IMG/VR virus record: IMGVR_UViG_3300030107_001446
Location: 1-64,000 of that record
DNA length: 64,000 bases
From: a virus
Strand: one strand, 5' to 3'
The number at the start of each line of letters is the position of its first letter. Within the stretch, counting starts at the first letter, position 1. A program made the position numbers and the translations under genes. Below the pieces are notes generated by a model. That model made no database searches. It was not told where the DNA came from and saw nothing but the letters and a program-made list of their open reading frames with translations. This document shows positions 51,636-60,001 of the stretch, one piece after another.

Positions 51636-53002
51636 GTTTAAAGATAGAAGAGATCACCTTAAGTAATCTCATATTTAATGAGACATATACTAGGAAGGTC
51701 TTACCATTCATAAAGGATGAGTACTTTGATACTCATACTCATAAGGTATTGTTTAATGCCTTATCAGATTATGTAAATAAATTTGAGGCTACCCCCGAAC
51801 CTAATGCCCTAAAGATAGAAGTAGAGAAACGTCGGGACATCTCCGAGGAAATATATCAGGAGGTCGAGCAGTTTCTTAATAATTTAGATAGGGAAGCGTA
51901 TAACGAGGACTGGCTTGTTGAAACCACTGAGAAGTGGTGCAAAGAAAGAGCAATTTATCTTGCTCTAATGGAGTCTGTCAAGATAGCTGACGGACAAGAC
52001 AAGACACGTACAAAGGATGCGATACCTAGTATCATGTCTGAAGCCCTTGGTGTGTGTTTTGATGATCATGTAGGACACGATTACATACAGGACTCTGATG
52101 AACGATACGACTTCTATCACAAGAAGGAAGAGAAGATACCATTTGATCTTGAGTATCTTAACAAAATTACAAAAGGTGGTCTACCTAATAAGACTCTTAA
52201 TATCGCACTTGCTGGTACAGGTGTCGGGAAGTCTTTATTCATGTGCCATGTTGCTAGCTCCGTGCTGCTCCAAGGGAGGAACGTTCTCTACATTACAATG
52301 GAGATGGCAGAGGAGAAAATTGCAGAGCGAGTTGATGCCAACCTCTTGGACATCCCAATCCAATCACTCAACGACCCACTCCTCACAAAAGAAAAATACT
52401 CCTCCAAGTTGCTTCAGTTAAAGAAGAAGACACAGGGTAAGTTAATCATCAAGGAGTATCCCACAGCATCAGCACATGTGGGTCACTTCAAGGCACTCTT
52501 AAATGAGTTGTCCATGAAGAAAGGATTTAGTCCTGATATTATATTCATAGACTACTTAAATATATGTGCTTCAGCTAGATATAAAGGGACTATAGTTAAC
52601 AGTTATACCTATGTCAAAGCGATTGCAGAAGAACTTAGAGGTTTGGCGGTTGAGTTTAATGTTCCTATCGTCAGTGCAACCCAAACAACTCGTAGTGGGT
52701 TTGCTAACAGTGATGTCGATCTTACTGATACCTCTGAGTCATTCGGTCTTCCCGCTACTGCTGACCTTATGCTTGCTCTCATCAGTACAGAAGATATGGA
52801 ACAACTCGGACAAATAATGGTCAAGCAGTTGAAGAATCGCTATAATGATCCTACAATGTATAAGAGATTCGTTGTAGGGATTGACAGAGCGAAGATGAGG
52901 CTGTATGATTGTGAGCAAAGTGCACAAGATGATATCATCGACGCAGGTGATATCGAACCAACAACTAATACTAAGAAACAATTCGAGGGATTTAAAGTAT
53001 AA
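51632..53002 (+). CDS. gp41: Replicative helicase gp41
   Basis: 456 residues (T4 gp41 475), DnaB-like. Walker A AGTGVGKSLF (about 194-203), VLYITMEMAEEKIAERVDAN, Walker B IIFIDYLNICAS, then PIVSATQTTRSG. The hexamer drives forks and pairs with primase gp61. Overlaps neighbours by 1-4 bases. Confidence 0.96.
   Translation: MSLKIEEITLSNLIFNETYTRKVLPFIKDEYFDTHTHKVLFNALSDYVNKFEATPEPNALKIEVEKRRDISEEIYQEVEQFLNNLDREAYNEDWLVETTEKWCKERAIYLALMESVKIADGQDKTRTKDAIPSIMSEALGVCFDDHVGHDYIQDSDERYDFYHKKEEKIPFDLEYLNKITKGGLPNKTLNIALAGTGVGKSLFMCHVASSVLLQGRNVLYITMEMAEEKIAERVDANLLDIPIQSLNDPLLTKEKYSSKLLQLKKKTQGKLIIKEYPTASAHVGHFKALLNELSMKKGFSPDIIFIDYLNICASARYKGTIVNSYTYVKAIAEELRGLAVEFNVPIVSATQTTRSGFANSDVDLTDTSESFGLPATADLMLALISTEDMEQLGQIMVKQLKNRYNDPTMYKRFVVGIDRAKMRLYDCEQSAQDDIIDAGDIEPTTNTKKQFEGFKV
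52881..52909 (+). promoter_or_regulatory. Sigma-70-like promoter before mazG
   Basis: TTGACA (52881-52886), 17 bases, TATGAT (52904-52909), in the end of gp41 and about 93 bases before mazG. Confidence 0.6.
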
Positions 53003-53655
53003 TGGCAGAAAATTTAACCAACCAAGCACCTTCTGATCCAGAACAGGATAAAGCTGCTGAAGAGTTGTCGAATGCTAGTCAAGATAAAGTAGACTCTAAT
53101 AAGGATCAAGCCAAACAGATGGCTGATGATGCACCAAAGACTGCTGAGGACTATGATACTGATGAGCGTATGGGTAGTGCTCCTGCTGCTCGTAAAGTAC
53201 TACAAGATAAGAAAAAGAAATCAAAAGAGAAAGGTGGTAAGAAAGAGAAGTTTGAGATTGACTTAGATAACTACATGGCATTTGTAGATAGAGTTACATC
53301 AAATGCTAGTAAGAATTTCCCTGACTTAATAGACAGATATAAAGAGTTGCATGATGCTAAGTGTAACATCTCTCGTCTTGACACTGCTGCATCAGGTATG
53401 TGCTCTGAAGCAGGTGAGTTTATGGAGATAGTTAAGAAGTTAAAGTTCCAAGGCAAACCATATAACAGAGCAAACAAAGAGCACTTAGAGAAAGAGTTGG
53501 GTGACATCATGTGGTATGTTGCACAAGCAGCACTAGCATTAGACCTTAGATTAGATGAGGTTATCTATACTAATACTCTTAAGTTAGCAGCACGTTATCC
53601 TAATCAAATGTTTGAGGTAGGATACTCAGAAAACAGAGCACCAGGGGACATATGA
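53002..53655 (+). CDS. mazG: MazG-like nucleotide pyrophosphohydrolase
   Basis: 217 residues. A disordered acidic/basic N-terminal extension of about 85 residues precedes the MazG fold: DTAASGMCSEAGEFMEIVKK (E136, E139, E142), then LEKELGDIMWYVAQAALALD (E165, D168). These acidic residues bind Mg and the substrate pyrophosphate. Cyanophage MazG is thought to hydrolyse (d)GTP or (d)CTP and was proposed to alter ppGpp-linked host physiology. Confidence 0.92.
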   Translation: MAENLTNQAPSDPEQDKAAEELSNASQDKVDSNKDQAKQMADDAPKTAEDYDTDERMGSAPAARKVLQDKKKKSKEKGGKKEKFEIDLDNYMAFVDRVTSNASKNFPDLIDRYKELHDAKCNISRLDTAASGMCSEAGEFMEIVKKLKFQGKPYNRANKEHLEKELGDIMWYVAQAALALDLRLDEVIYTNTLKLAARYPNQMFEVGYSENRAPGDI

Positions 53656-53993
53656 TATCATTAATACCTGACGACAACCCTAGACCAGAAGAAGAGATAG
53701 CAAACTTCTGGTCATCTGCCAATAGGGATGCTTCCTCAAAAGAGTTACTCTATGTTATGGACAATAAGATAGATGATTTACATAGGAAGTTAGATAGATT
53801 ATCAGGTGATGACTTAGTTGCACCACCAGAGGTGGAGACACATGGTAGTCTGTCAGTTGTGGTACCAATGGATGATATGAAAGACATCGTTGCTCAACTA
53901 TGGAAGTCACGTGATACTGAACCAAGGGTGGGTGAATTATGGAGAAAATATAAAGATTTAATATTTGAGCTTGACAAGGAAGAAGAAGGGTAG
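53652..53993 (+). CDS. 113-residue acidic protein
   Basis: Starts MISLIPDDNPRPEEEIANFW; helical and acidic (DDLHRKLDRLSGDDLVAPPE, GELWRKYKDLIFELDKEEEG). No recognised motif. Its final codons contain the TTGACA of the RNA promoter (53971-53976). Confidence 0.65.
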   Translation: MISLIPDDNPRPEEEIANFWSSANRDASSKELLYVMDNKIDDLHRKLDRLSGDDLVAPPEVETHGSLSVVVPMDDMKDIVAQLWKSRDTEPRVGELWRKYKDLIFELDKEEEG

Positions 53994-53999
53994 TATATT
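53971..53999 (+). promoter_or_regulatory. Sigma-70-like promoter for the candidate ncRNA
   Basis: TTGACA (53971-53976), 17 bases, TATATT (53994-53999). The stop codon of the preceding gene lies in the spacer. Transcription would start near 54006, exactly at the first hairpin of the structured region. Confidence 0.8.
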
Positions 54000-54218
54000 A
54001 AAAGGGTGAAGAAGGCCACTTCACATGGGAGTGACTGAATAAACTTACTGGCATATAGCTGGTTAAGGTGATGAGACACAGGTGGTGCTGCTCCTAGGGA
54101 ACTAGGAGAATCGACTTACCAGTCGGGTCTCAGGCAGAGGAGAAATTCTAAACTGTAGAAATGCCCTCCTCTTGATGGTACACAGGACTCCATCCTCCCC
54201 ACCCACACACAAGAGAGA

Positions 54219-54225
54219 CTAAATA
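54219..54225 (+). promoter_or_regulatory. Late-promoter variant CTAAATA
   Basis: CTAAATA overlaps the 5' arm of the terminator. Late transcription from here would begin near 54232, inside the hairpin, so the downstream gene could be read without passing the full terminator. Confidence 0.45.
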
Positions 54226-54250
54226 GAGGGTAGAGATACCCTCTATTTTT
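54223..54250 (+). terminator. Intrinsic terminator of the candidate RNA
   Basis: ATAGAGGGTA-GAGA-TACCCTCTAT: a 10-bp perfect stem with a tetraloop and a T-run ending directly at the ATG of the next gene (54251). Confidence 0.9.
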
Positions 54251-55594
54251 ATGGCTTACGAACCGTCGGAAGGATTGTTTGCAGGTCTAGCGTTGGTTCC
54301 ACATAATGTATTAGATGCAGCAAAGGATAATAAAATTTGCTTTGAGAAATTGATGAAGACTGCTAGAGATAATCTAGCAGGTCCAAAAGTGTTAGATGCT
54401 TCAGACGAAAAGACAAAGAATGGTATGATTGCTGCCACTGATATTGATTCAGCGACAGCAGCAAAACAGAAAGCAATTTATGCTGACCTAGCAGCAGCAT
54501 TGTCTGCTATACTTGGTGCTAGAAATAAAAAAGATTCTATACCAGATAATGTATACCTGACAGGTAACAAGTGGCATCCAAACGTGGAGAAGTTTAAGAT
54601 AGAAGCGTTTGGGATGAAAGATTATAATTCATCTGACGTTATCTTACAGTTTGGTAGTGAGTATCATGGTATATCTTTAAAGAAGAAACCCAAGTCACAG
54701 TCAGCAAGTCCCACCCTTATCAACAACGCATTCTCACAGTATGTTGAGGGTGATGACTTGAAGTTTGCAAAGGATATGTTGGATGACCATAGGATTAAAT
54801 TCTTTGCGGGTGTTATCAAGGAAGCATGTGATGACCCTAAGTTATTGAAGGGGTTTGCTACCAAGTATGATAAGGGTGGTAAGTCTATCGCTGATTTGAA
54901 TCCAGATAACCTTGCTGATGCTAAGGAGTTATGGAATATAAGAGTCCCAAGAGTAAAGAATAATAAGGTAGAAAATATTGCATTGATAAACCTTAAGTCT
55001 GAGAATGAGTTAGCAGACAGAGATGGTTTGGTACGAAAAATAGATTCAACTGGTAAGCAAGAAGAGTTTAGGAAGTTTGTTAACAGTAAGCTAGTCAGTC
55101 AGGGTAATGTATTGAACCCATTGTATAAGGGTTTCTTAGATATAATGAATAGACCTAAGGTCAAAGATAAACTAGCATCCACTCTATTAAATAGGGTGTT
55201 AAAGTTAAGTCTCTTAGATGAGTTGGACACTTGGGGTGACGCAGAATTTAAATTTTATCTGACAGAAGGTGTTGGAACTGTTGGTAATAACATGGAACCA
55301 CTGGTAGGACATGCTAATGTAGTTGATTTAGATAGTATTATAGTTGCTATAGCAGCATATCGTAATGCTAAGACTACTATAGAATTAAATAAGACAGAGA
55401 CATTTAGTCCAGGTAGAGAAGCAGCAAAGGTATTCTTTACTGTTGTTAAGGGTGCTGAGAGTAAGGATAGAATGCCTATACTTGATATTGAATTGAGATA
55501 CAAGGGTAGTTTCACTGCCTATCCTCAGTTCTTTGCAGGTATGACCAAGGAATTTAAGAAATTCTTAGAGACCATGGTCCCGTACTCAAACTGA
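54251..55594 (+). CDS. Conserved protein of unknown function downstream of the RNA
   Basis: 447 residues, starting MAYEPSEGLFAGLALVPHNV. The ATG follows the terminator T-run with no ribosome-binding site between. The DVILQFGSEYHGISLKKKP segment (about 127-145) faintly recalls the D...xLK strands of PD-(D/E)XK nucleases, but the acidic residues are not clearly placed. The C-terminal region ends RYKGSFTAYPQFFAGMTKEF. No confident family. Confidence 0.7.
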   Translation: MAYEPSEGLFAGLALVPHNVLDAAKDNKICFEKLMKTARDNLAGPKVLDASDEKTKNGMIAATDIDSATAAKQKAIYADLAAALSAILGARNKKDSIPDNVYLTGNKWHPNVEKFKIEAFGMKDYNSSDVILQFGSEYHGISLKKKPKSQSASPTLINNAFSQYVEGDDLKFAKDMLDDHRIKFFAGVIKEACDDPKLLKGFATKYDKGGKSIADLNPDNLADAKELWNIRVPRVKNNKVENIALINLKSENELADRDGLVRKIDSTGKQEEFRKFVNSKLVSQGNVLNPLYKGFLDIMNRPKVKDKLASTLLNRVLKLSLLDELDTWGDAEFKFYLTEGVGTVGNNMEPLVGHANVVDLDSIIVAIAAYRNAKTTIELNKTETFSPGREAAKVFFTVVKGAESKDRMPILDIELRYKGSFTAYPQFFAGMTKEFKKFLETMVPYSN

Positions 55595-55627
55595 CCACTC
55601 ATCCACCCATTACCCACACTAACCTGC

Positions 55628-55633
55628 TATAAT
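55628..55633 (+). promoter_or_regulatory. Extended -10 promoter just before the ligase-fold gene
   Basis: TGCTATAAT, an extended -10 element, ends 6 bases before the ATG at 55640. No good -35 is seen. Transcription would begin at or next to the ATG, giving a nearly leaderless mRNA. Confidence 0.5.
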
Positions 55634-55639
55634 AAAGAC

Positions 55640-56830
55640 ATGGCAAAGAACACACACCTTGAGCACCTTGAAGATGATATATTTAATCAGGGGTATGCGG
55701 GTGCAAAGAATTCAATTAACTTCCTCAAGTCATTAGAGGAGATGCTATCTACTGGTCACGGTGGTACCAATACTAGGGTGACCGTGAAGTGGGATGGTGC
55801 ACCTGCTATTATATGTGGTAAGGAACCTCAGACAGGGATGTTTTTCGTTGGCACTAAGTCAGTATTCAATAAGACTACCCCTAAGATTTGTTTCAATGAA
55901 GAGAATATAGACTATCATTATGAAGGTGCTATCAATAATATACTTAAGAAGTGTCTCAATGAGTTATCTAAACTACCTATAGATGGTGTGTTACAAGGTG
56001 ACTTATTATATTTTGACGTACCAATGGTGGTACAGATGTGTGGTAAGAAATGTTATAAGTTTAAACCAAATACCATTACATACTGTGTGGAATCAGATAC
56101 TGAGATGGGTAAGAAGGTAGGACAAAGTAAGTTAGGTATAGTATTCCACACCACATATCATGGTGATAGTATCACTGAGATGCATGCCTCTTTTGGTGCT
56201 GATGTGAAGGGTTTGCAGGGTGTTAAGGACGTTGCAGTATTCTCTTCAGACTTCCAGAATATAGATGGTAAAGCAAACCTTGGTACCTCTGAGAAAGCAA
56301 AACTTAAGACCCTAGTAGCATCTGCCGATAGGAATCTAAGAGCAGGTCAGAAATTCTTGAATGATATCAAAGAAGAGCGTGGCACGTTTGCCCATAATGC
56401 CCTGTTTAAGATATACTTCAACAGAGTAATCAAAGAGAATAGAATACCACCTTCCTCTGCTACGATGGCCAAAGGATTCTGTCACTTCGTAGATGAAAGA
56501 TACAATGCTGAGATCAATAAGAAGAAGACAGATAAGGCAAAGAAAATGTGGCAGGAAAGAAGGAACAAAGCTATAAATTACCTAAATAAAAGTAAGAGTC
56601 CAATGTATTCTGCCCTCAGTGGGTTTAGGAATCTGATGGATGCCAAACTTATTATCATAAATAAATTGAATAAGATAGAAGGAATAGGTACCTTCTTGGA
56701 AGATGAAAATGGTTACCGTGCTACTACACCTGAGGGATTTGTAGCAATCAGAGAGGGAACCGCATTGAAATTAGTTGACAGACTTGAATTTAGTCGTGCC
56801 AACTTTACCGCAGCAAAGGATTGGGGATGA
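55640..56830 (+). CDS. ATP-dependent ligase-fold nucleotidyltransferase
   Basis: 396 residues. VKWDGAPAIICG carries the KxDG motif with nucleophile Lys (K50); DGVLQGDLLYF (115-125) matches motif III; PEGFVAIREGTALKLVDR (364-381) matches motifs IV and V (EGFV, LKLVDR). These define the covalent nucleotidyltransferase fold of DNA/RNA ligases and caps. A roughly 150-residue insertion separates III from IV. It overlaps the NMNAT-like gene (ATGA), suggesting joint action on nucleic acid ends or a cofactor. No standard gp30 or Rnl family match. Confidence 0.75.
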   Translation: MAKNTHLEHLEDDIFNQGYAGAKNSINFLKSLEEMLSTGHGGTNTRVTVKWDGAPAIICGKEPQTGMFFVGTKSVFNKTTPKICFNEENIDYHYEGAINNILKKCLNELSKLPIDGVLQGDLLYFDVPMVVQMCGKKCYKFKPNTITYCVESDTEMGKKVGQSKLGIVFHTTYHGDSITEMHASFGADVKGLQGVKDVAVFSSDFQNIDGKANLGTSEKAKLKTLVASADRNLRAGQKFLNDIKEERGTFAHNALFKIYFNRVIKENRIPPSSATMAKGFCHFVDERYNAEINKKKTDKAKKMWQERRNKAINYLNKSKSPMYSALSGFRNLMDAKLIIINKLNKIEGIGTFLEDENGYRATTPEGFVAIREGTALKLVDRLEFSRANFTAAKDWG

Positions 56831-57906
56831 ATTTTACACAATTTTTAAAAGAAGCAACCACTAAGAAGCCTGGAAAGACTGCTGCTGAAAAGAAAGCAGA
56901 AGCACAGGAGGCTGACAATCATGTGGCGATTACTTTCGGTAGGTTTAATCCTCCTCACGCTGGCCATGGTAAACTCCTCGATGCTGTTAAGGCACATGGT
57001 GGAGACTCAGGCAATTATAGAATCTATCCGTCACGGTCACAGGACCATAAGAAAAACCCCCTAGGTGCTGACCAAAAGGTTGGACACATGAGGAAGTTAT
57101 TTCCTAGTCATAAGGATGCTATCCAAAACAATGAAGCACATAGGAATGTCTTTGACATCTTACGTGACATCAATGATGAGGGTAAAGAGCATGTAACTAT
57201 GGTGGTAGGAGACGATAGAGTAAAAGAATTTGAAAAGATTACATCAAAATATAACGGAATACATTACAACTTCAAAACAATTAATATTAAGTCAGCAGGT
57301 AAGAGAGACCCTAAGTCAGAGGATCCAGTTGAGAAACTGAGTGCATCTGGACAGAGGAAGCATGCATCTGGTGACGATTACGATAACTTCCATGCAGGTC
57401 TACCTAAAGGTACCAGTAAGAAGTATGGTAAAATCTTAATGTCTGATGTAAAGGCAGGTATGACACCTCCTAAGAAGGACGGTAAGAAGAAGGTTAAAGA
57501 ATCTGTCTGGGACTATGCTCCTAAGTTAGATTATGATTCCTTCAGAGATTACTATATGCTTAATCAAATCTATAAGGTTGGAGCATTAGTAGAGCATGAC
57601 GACACAGGATTGCGTGGTCATGTAGTCCATCGTGGTACAAATTATATAATTATGAAAGACGACAAAGATATTGAGTTACGTGCTTGGTTACAACATGTTA
57701 CTGAGGTAACAGAGGATGAAGCAGCGACCATTGCTAGGGCAGCTGACACATCTAAAGACCAGTCTAACTATTCTGCTGATGATGAGAGTGGAAACACTTG
57801 GAAAATCGGAACAGATACATATAGGATAGCACTGCAACAGATGACACCTGGTCAGGGGGTCAAGAAGTTTTCTGACTTCAATGCAGAAATCAGAAATAAT
57901 AAATAA
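56827..57906 (+). CDS. NMNAT/cytidylyltransferase-like protein with C-terminal phage domain
   Basis: 359 residues. HIGH-type motif ITFGRFNPPHAGHGKLLDAV (HAGH, 44-47), YPSRSQDHKKNPLGADQK, DDRVKEFEKI, and LSASGQRKHASG in place of the ISSTxxR motif: an adenylyl/cytidylyltransferase of the nicotinamide-mononucleotide adenylyltransferase type. C-terminal region from about residue 220 (WDYAPKLDYDSFRDYYMLNQ, RGTNYIIMKDD) is a separate domain seen in cyanophage structural-type proteins. It may serve NAD metabolism or be virion-associated. Confidence 0.75.
   Translation: MNFTQFLKEATTKKPGKTAAEKKAEAQEADNHVAITFGRFNPPHAGHGKLLDAVKAHGGDSGNYRIYPSRSQDHKKNPLGADQKVGHMRKLFPSHKDAIQNNEAHRNVFDILRDINDEGKEHVTMVVGDDRVKEFEKITSKYNGIHYNFKTINIKSAGKRDPKSEDPVEKLSASGQRKHASGDDYDNFHAGLPKGTSKKYGKILMSDVKAGMTPPKKDGKKKVKESVWDYAPKLDYDSFRDYYMLNQIYKVGALVEHDDTGLRGHVVHRGTNYIIMKDDKDIELRAWLQHVTEVTEDEAATIARAADTSKDQSNYSADDESGNTWKIGTDTYRIALQQMTPGQGVKKFSDFNAEIRNNK
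57898..57905 (+). promoter_or_regulatory. Late-promoter-like box AATAAATA
   Basis: AATAAATA at the stop of the NMNAT-like gene, 42 bases before the next ATG. One mismatch from TATAAATA. Confidence 0.35.
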
Positions 57907-57947
57907 TATCACGTAGAAGACAAACCTTTCTTTTTGGAACAAGACAA

Positions 57948-58538
57948 ATGACATTAGAGATGTTAGTATCGTCTGCTCTTATGGAGTATTCACAGGTAGA
58001 GCAGCAGAGAATCCTTATAGCATTAGAGGAAGGCAAAGAGATGCCAACCCCTAGACTTAAGAAGGGACTTGAGAAAATTATGGAAGTCTTAAACACTTGG
58101 GAGCCTATCGTAGAAGGTTACGCAGGATTCCCTATTGAAAGAGAACTCATTGATAGAAAGAAGCGTGAGCATGACAAGGACCGTAACATTGGTCGTGTAG
58201 TCAGACATGGTAACAACGCTTTCGTTATCAGTGGTAAGAAAGCTGACGGACGTTACATTATCGTCGGCAAAAAAGGAGAGAAAACTGCTAAAGCACCAGA
58301 GGATATGGGCTTGCAGACTCAGAAAGAATCTATTGGTATAGACATCGAAATACTTCACAGACAAATGCTTGCCGAAGCCAAGAAGGGCAAGAAAGTGAAG
58401 AGATGGTGGGATGATGATGGAGATGGTAAGGGCTATGAGAAGCACGAAGTAAAGAAAGAAGGCTTCGTGTCTAAACTTAAGGAGACAGGTATCTTCTCCG
58501 ATGAGGAACTGGCTCGTTTAGCGGAGGTTGACAAATGA
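57948..58538 (+). CDS. Structural-type protein with acidic metal-like motif
   Basis: 196 residues. Helical N terminus (MTLEMLVSSALMEYSQVEQQ), a central beta segment (RNIGRVVRHGNNAFVISGKK) and KRWWDDDGDGKGYEKHEVKK, whose DxDGDG run resembles a calcium-binding loop. C-terminal helix. No enzyme family recognised; a virion or assembly role is inferred from the neighbours. Confidence 0.65.
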   Translation: MTLEMLVSSALMEYSQVEQQRILIALEEGKEMPTPRLKKGLEKIMEVLNTWEPIVEGYAGFPIERELIDRKKREHDKDRNIGRVVRHGNNAFVISGKKADGRYIIVGKKGEKTAKAPEDMGLQTQKESIGIDIEILHRQMLAEAKKGKKVKRWWDDDGDGKGYEKHEVKKEGFVSKLKETGIFSDEELARLAEVDK

Positions 58539-58636
58539 TTAATGAAGTCAACCAAAACGGTAAGTCCAATCAGGAAAACTATCTCAAAACTAAAAAGAAG
58601 GGTAACGTTACAGTTAACCCAAAAAAGGAGGATCTA

Positions 58637-58903
58637 ATGTCCGAATTATACACAAAGAATTTACGCAACGCACTGCAAGATATTAAAGAGAAAGCAGTGA
58701 CCGCAGCAAACGAAACAAAGCAAAAAGAAAAGAAGGCACTTAAGAAGGAAGATCCTCAAGGGGGAGATGTGCAACCACAAAACCCTACATGTGAGGACCA
58801 TGATGACAGTGGTGTTAAGGCAGAGATTGCTGAGAGAATGCGTCAGCGTCTGCTCCAGCTAACTGCTGACCACGATAGTAAGTATATGCTAGAGAAAAAG
58901 TAG
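58637..58903 (+). CDS. Small helical charged protein
   Basis: 88 residues from the ATG at 58637, chosen for a perfect GGAGG ribosome-binding site five bases upstream. A longer form from 58535 (122 residues, ATG overlapping the previous stop) is also open, but its extra N terminus is low-complexity. Sequence: MSELYTKNLRNALQDIKEKA, Lys-rich middle, EIAERMRQRLLQLTADHDSK. Confidence 0.6.
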   Translation: MSELYTKNLRNALQDIKEKAVTAANETKQKEKKALKKEDPQGGDVQPQNPTCEDHDDSGVKAEIAERMRQRLLQLTADHDSKYMLEKK

Positions 58904-58933
58904 TATATATAGAGTACTATACTCGTCATTATT

Positions 58934-59119
58934 ATGACTAAATTCTTACTACCTATTGCTATCAATATAATTGATAAGGCAGTAGACAAAATCCCCGAAG
59001 ACCTTGAGGATAAAATCAAGGAGTTCGTTATTGCATTGCTTAAGAAAGCTGCTGCCAAATCAGGCAACAAAGTTGACGATCAACTTGTCGCTGCTCTAGA
59101 GAAGGCACTACTTTCCTGA
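58934..59119 (+). CDS. 61-residue amphipathic helical protein
   Basis: MTKFLLPIAINIIDKAVDKI then EDKIKEFVIALLKKAAAKSG. Amphipathic and basic/hydrophobic; could contact membrane. Preceded by a T/A-rich gap with a TATACT hexamer near 58917. Function unknown. Confidence 0.6.
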   Translation: MTKFLLPIAINIIDKAVDKIPEDLEDKIKEFVIALLKKAAAKSGNKVDDQLVAALEKALLS

Positions 59120-59122
59120 GTT

Positions 59123-59130
59123 TATAAATA
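59123..59130 (+). promoter_or_regulatory. Late promoter box TATAAATA
   Basis: An exact late box in the 43-base gap before the 59163 structural gene, 32 bases from its ATG. Confidence 0.75.
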
Positions 59131-59162
59131 AAATATAGGAAACCCGTCCACGGAGAATTAAA

Positions 59163-59984
59163 ATGGCAGTCTTTGGTACAATAGACGCTGCTACGTTTGG
59201 CAATACTGTTGCTGTCACGAATGGTGATGCTACTGTTACCAAGAATGCAGCTGATAGCATCGACGTAGGAGACATCATAGTCTTAGATAGCGTTAACTAT
59301 CTTGTAAAGGAAGTAACAAGTACAACATCAATCGAATTACATAAAGTATATGCAGGTAGCACAGCAGGATCTCTTGCAGGTGCTGTTAGACGTACTGCTC
59401 CTAAGGCAGTTGCTGAGTATGTAGTTAAGGGTGGTGATAGTGTAAGTTATGACCTAGTATTCGTTGATACTACAGAGCAATCAATAGCATCAAACAAGAC
59501 AAGAGGAATCACTGGTCCTGGTTGGTGGCAGTATCAAACTTATGTAACACATAACGGTGACACACGTCACAAGGCAGAATATCTTGCACCTGCTAAAGCA
59601 ACAGCTGGTAATGCAGGAGACTTCACTGATGATACAGTCGTAGCAGACGTATTAGAAGTCATCACAGTTGGTACACAACCTGCAAACTCTACTTCTTCTA
59701 GTGGAGCTGGAACATTCGTTGCTGCTGCAACAGTGGATCAGTCAGGTACTATCACATACCAGTGGCAGAGACAGACAGCAAGTGCTACTACTCGTTGGGT
59801 AAATGTAAGTGCTTCACTTGACACAGGTATTACATATGCAAACTTCACTACAGCAACACTTGCTTACAGTGGACTAGCATCTGATGCACTAGACGGTTAC
59901 AAGTATCGCTGTGTTATTAACACAAGCAAGGGTGCTGAAACCAAGAGAACAAACGGAGCTGCCACACTTACATTCGGTAGTTAG
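59163..59984 (+). CDS. Putative virion protein with C-terminal Ig-like domain
   Basis: 273 residues. N-terminal beta module (TVTKNAADSIDVGDIIVLDS) similar in style to the gp18 inserts; middle region with GPGWWQYQTYVTHNGDTRHK; C-terminal Ig-like fold (TITYQWQRQTASATTRWVNV, then GYKYRCVINTSKG with the YxC strand). Late box upstream. Likely a capsid or tail decoration protein that binds surfaces; Ig domains on phage virions often do. Confidence 0.8.
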   Translation: MAVFGTIDAATFGNTVAVTNGDATVTKNAADSIDVGDIIVLDSVNYLVKEVTSTTSIELHKVYAGSTAGSLAGAVRRTAPKAVAEYVVKGGDSVSYDLVFVDTTEQSIASNKTRGITGPGWWQYQTYVTHNGDTRHKAEYLAPAKATAGNAGDFTDDTVVADVLEVITVGTQPANSTSSSGAGTFVAAATVDQSGTITYQWQRQTASATTRWVNVSASLDTGITYANFTTATLAYSGLASDALDGYKYRCVINTSKGAETKRTNGAATLTFGS

Positions 59985-60001
59985 TAATTAAATAATTCGT
60001 A

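Larger units (their letters stand above)
54006..54250 (+). ncRNA. Candidate structured non-coding RNA (about 245 nt)
   Basis: A gene-free stretch with an upstream promoter, a terminator and dense self-complementarity. Helices by eye: GTGAAG/CTTCAC (54006-54024); TGAGAC/GTCTCA (54072-54077 with 54127-54132) closing a multibranch that holds CTCCTAG-GGAA-CTAGGAG (54091-54108, GNRA loop) and CGACT-TACC-AGTCG (54112-54125); AGAGGAG/CTCCTCT (54136-54142 with 54166-54172) with inner TTCTA/TAGAA; GATGG/CCATC (54174-54194); terminator stem 54223-54246. No protein-like ORF. It does not match riboswitch, tmRNA, RNase P or tRNA signatures I know. Confidence 0.72.

Noticed and set aside
54200-54240. AGAGACTAAATAG resembling a group I intron core element
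   Set aside because: No matching partner (P7) sequence, exon junction or split gene around it; the flanking genes are intact.
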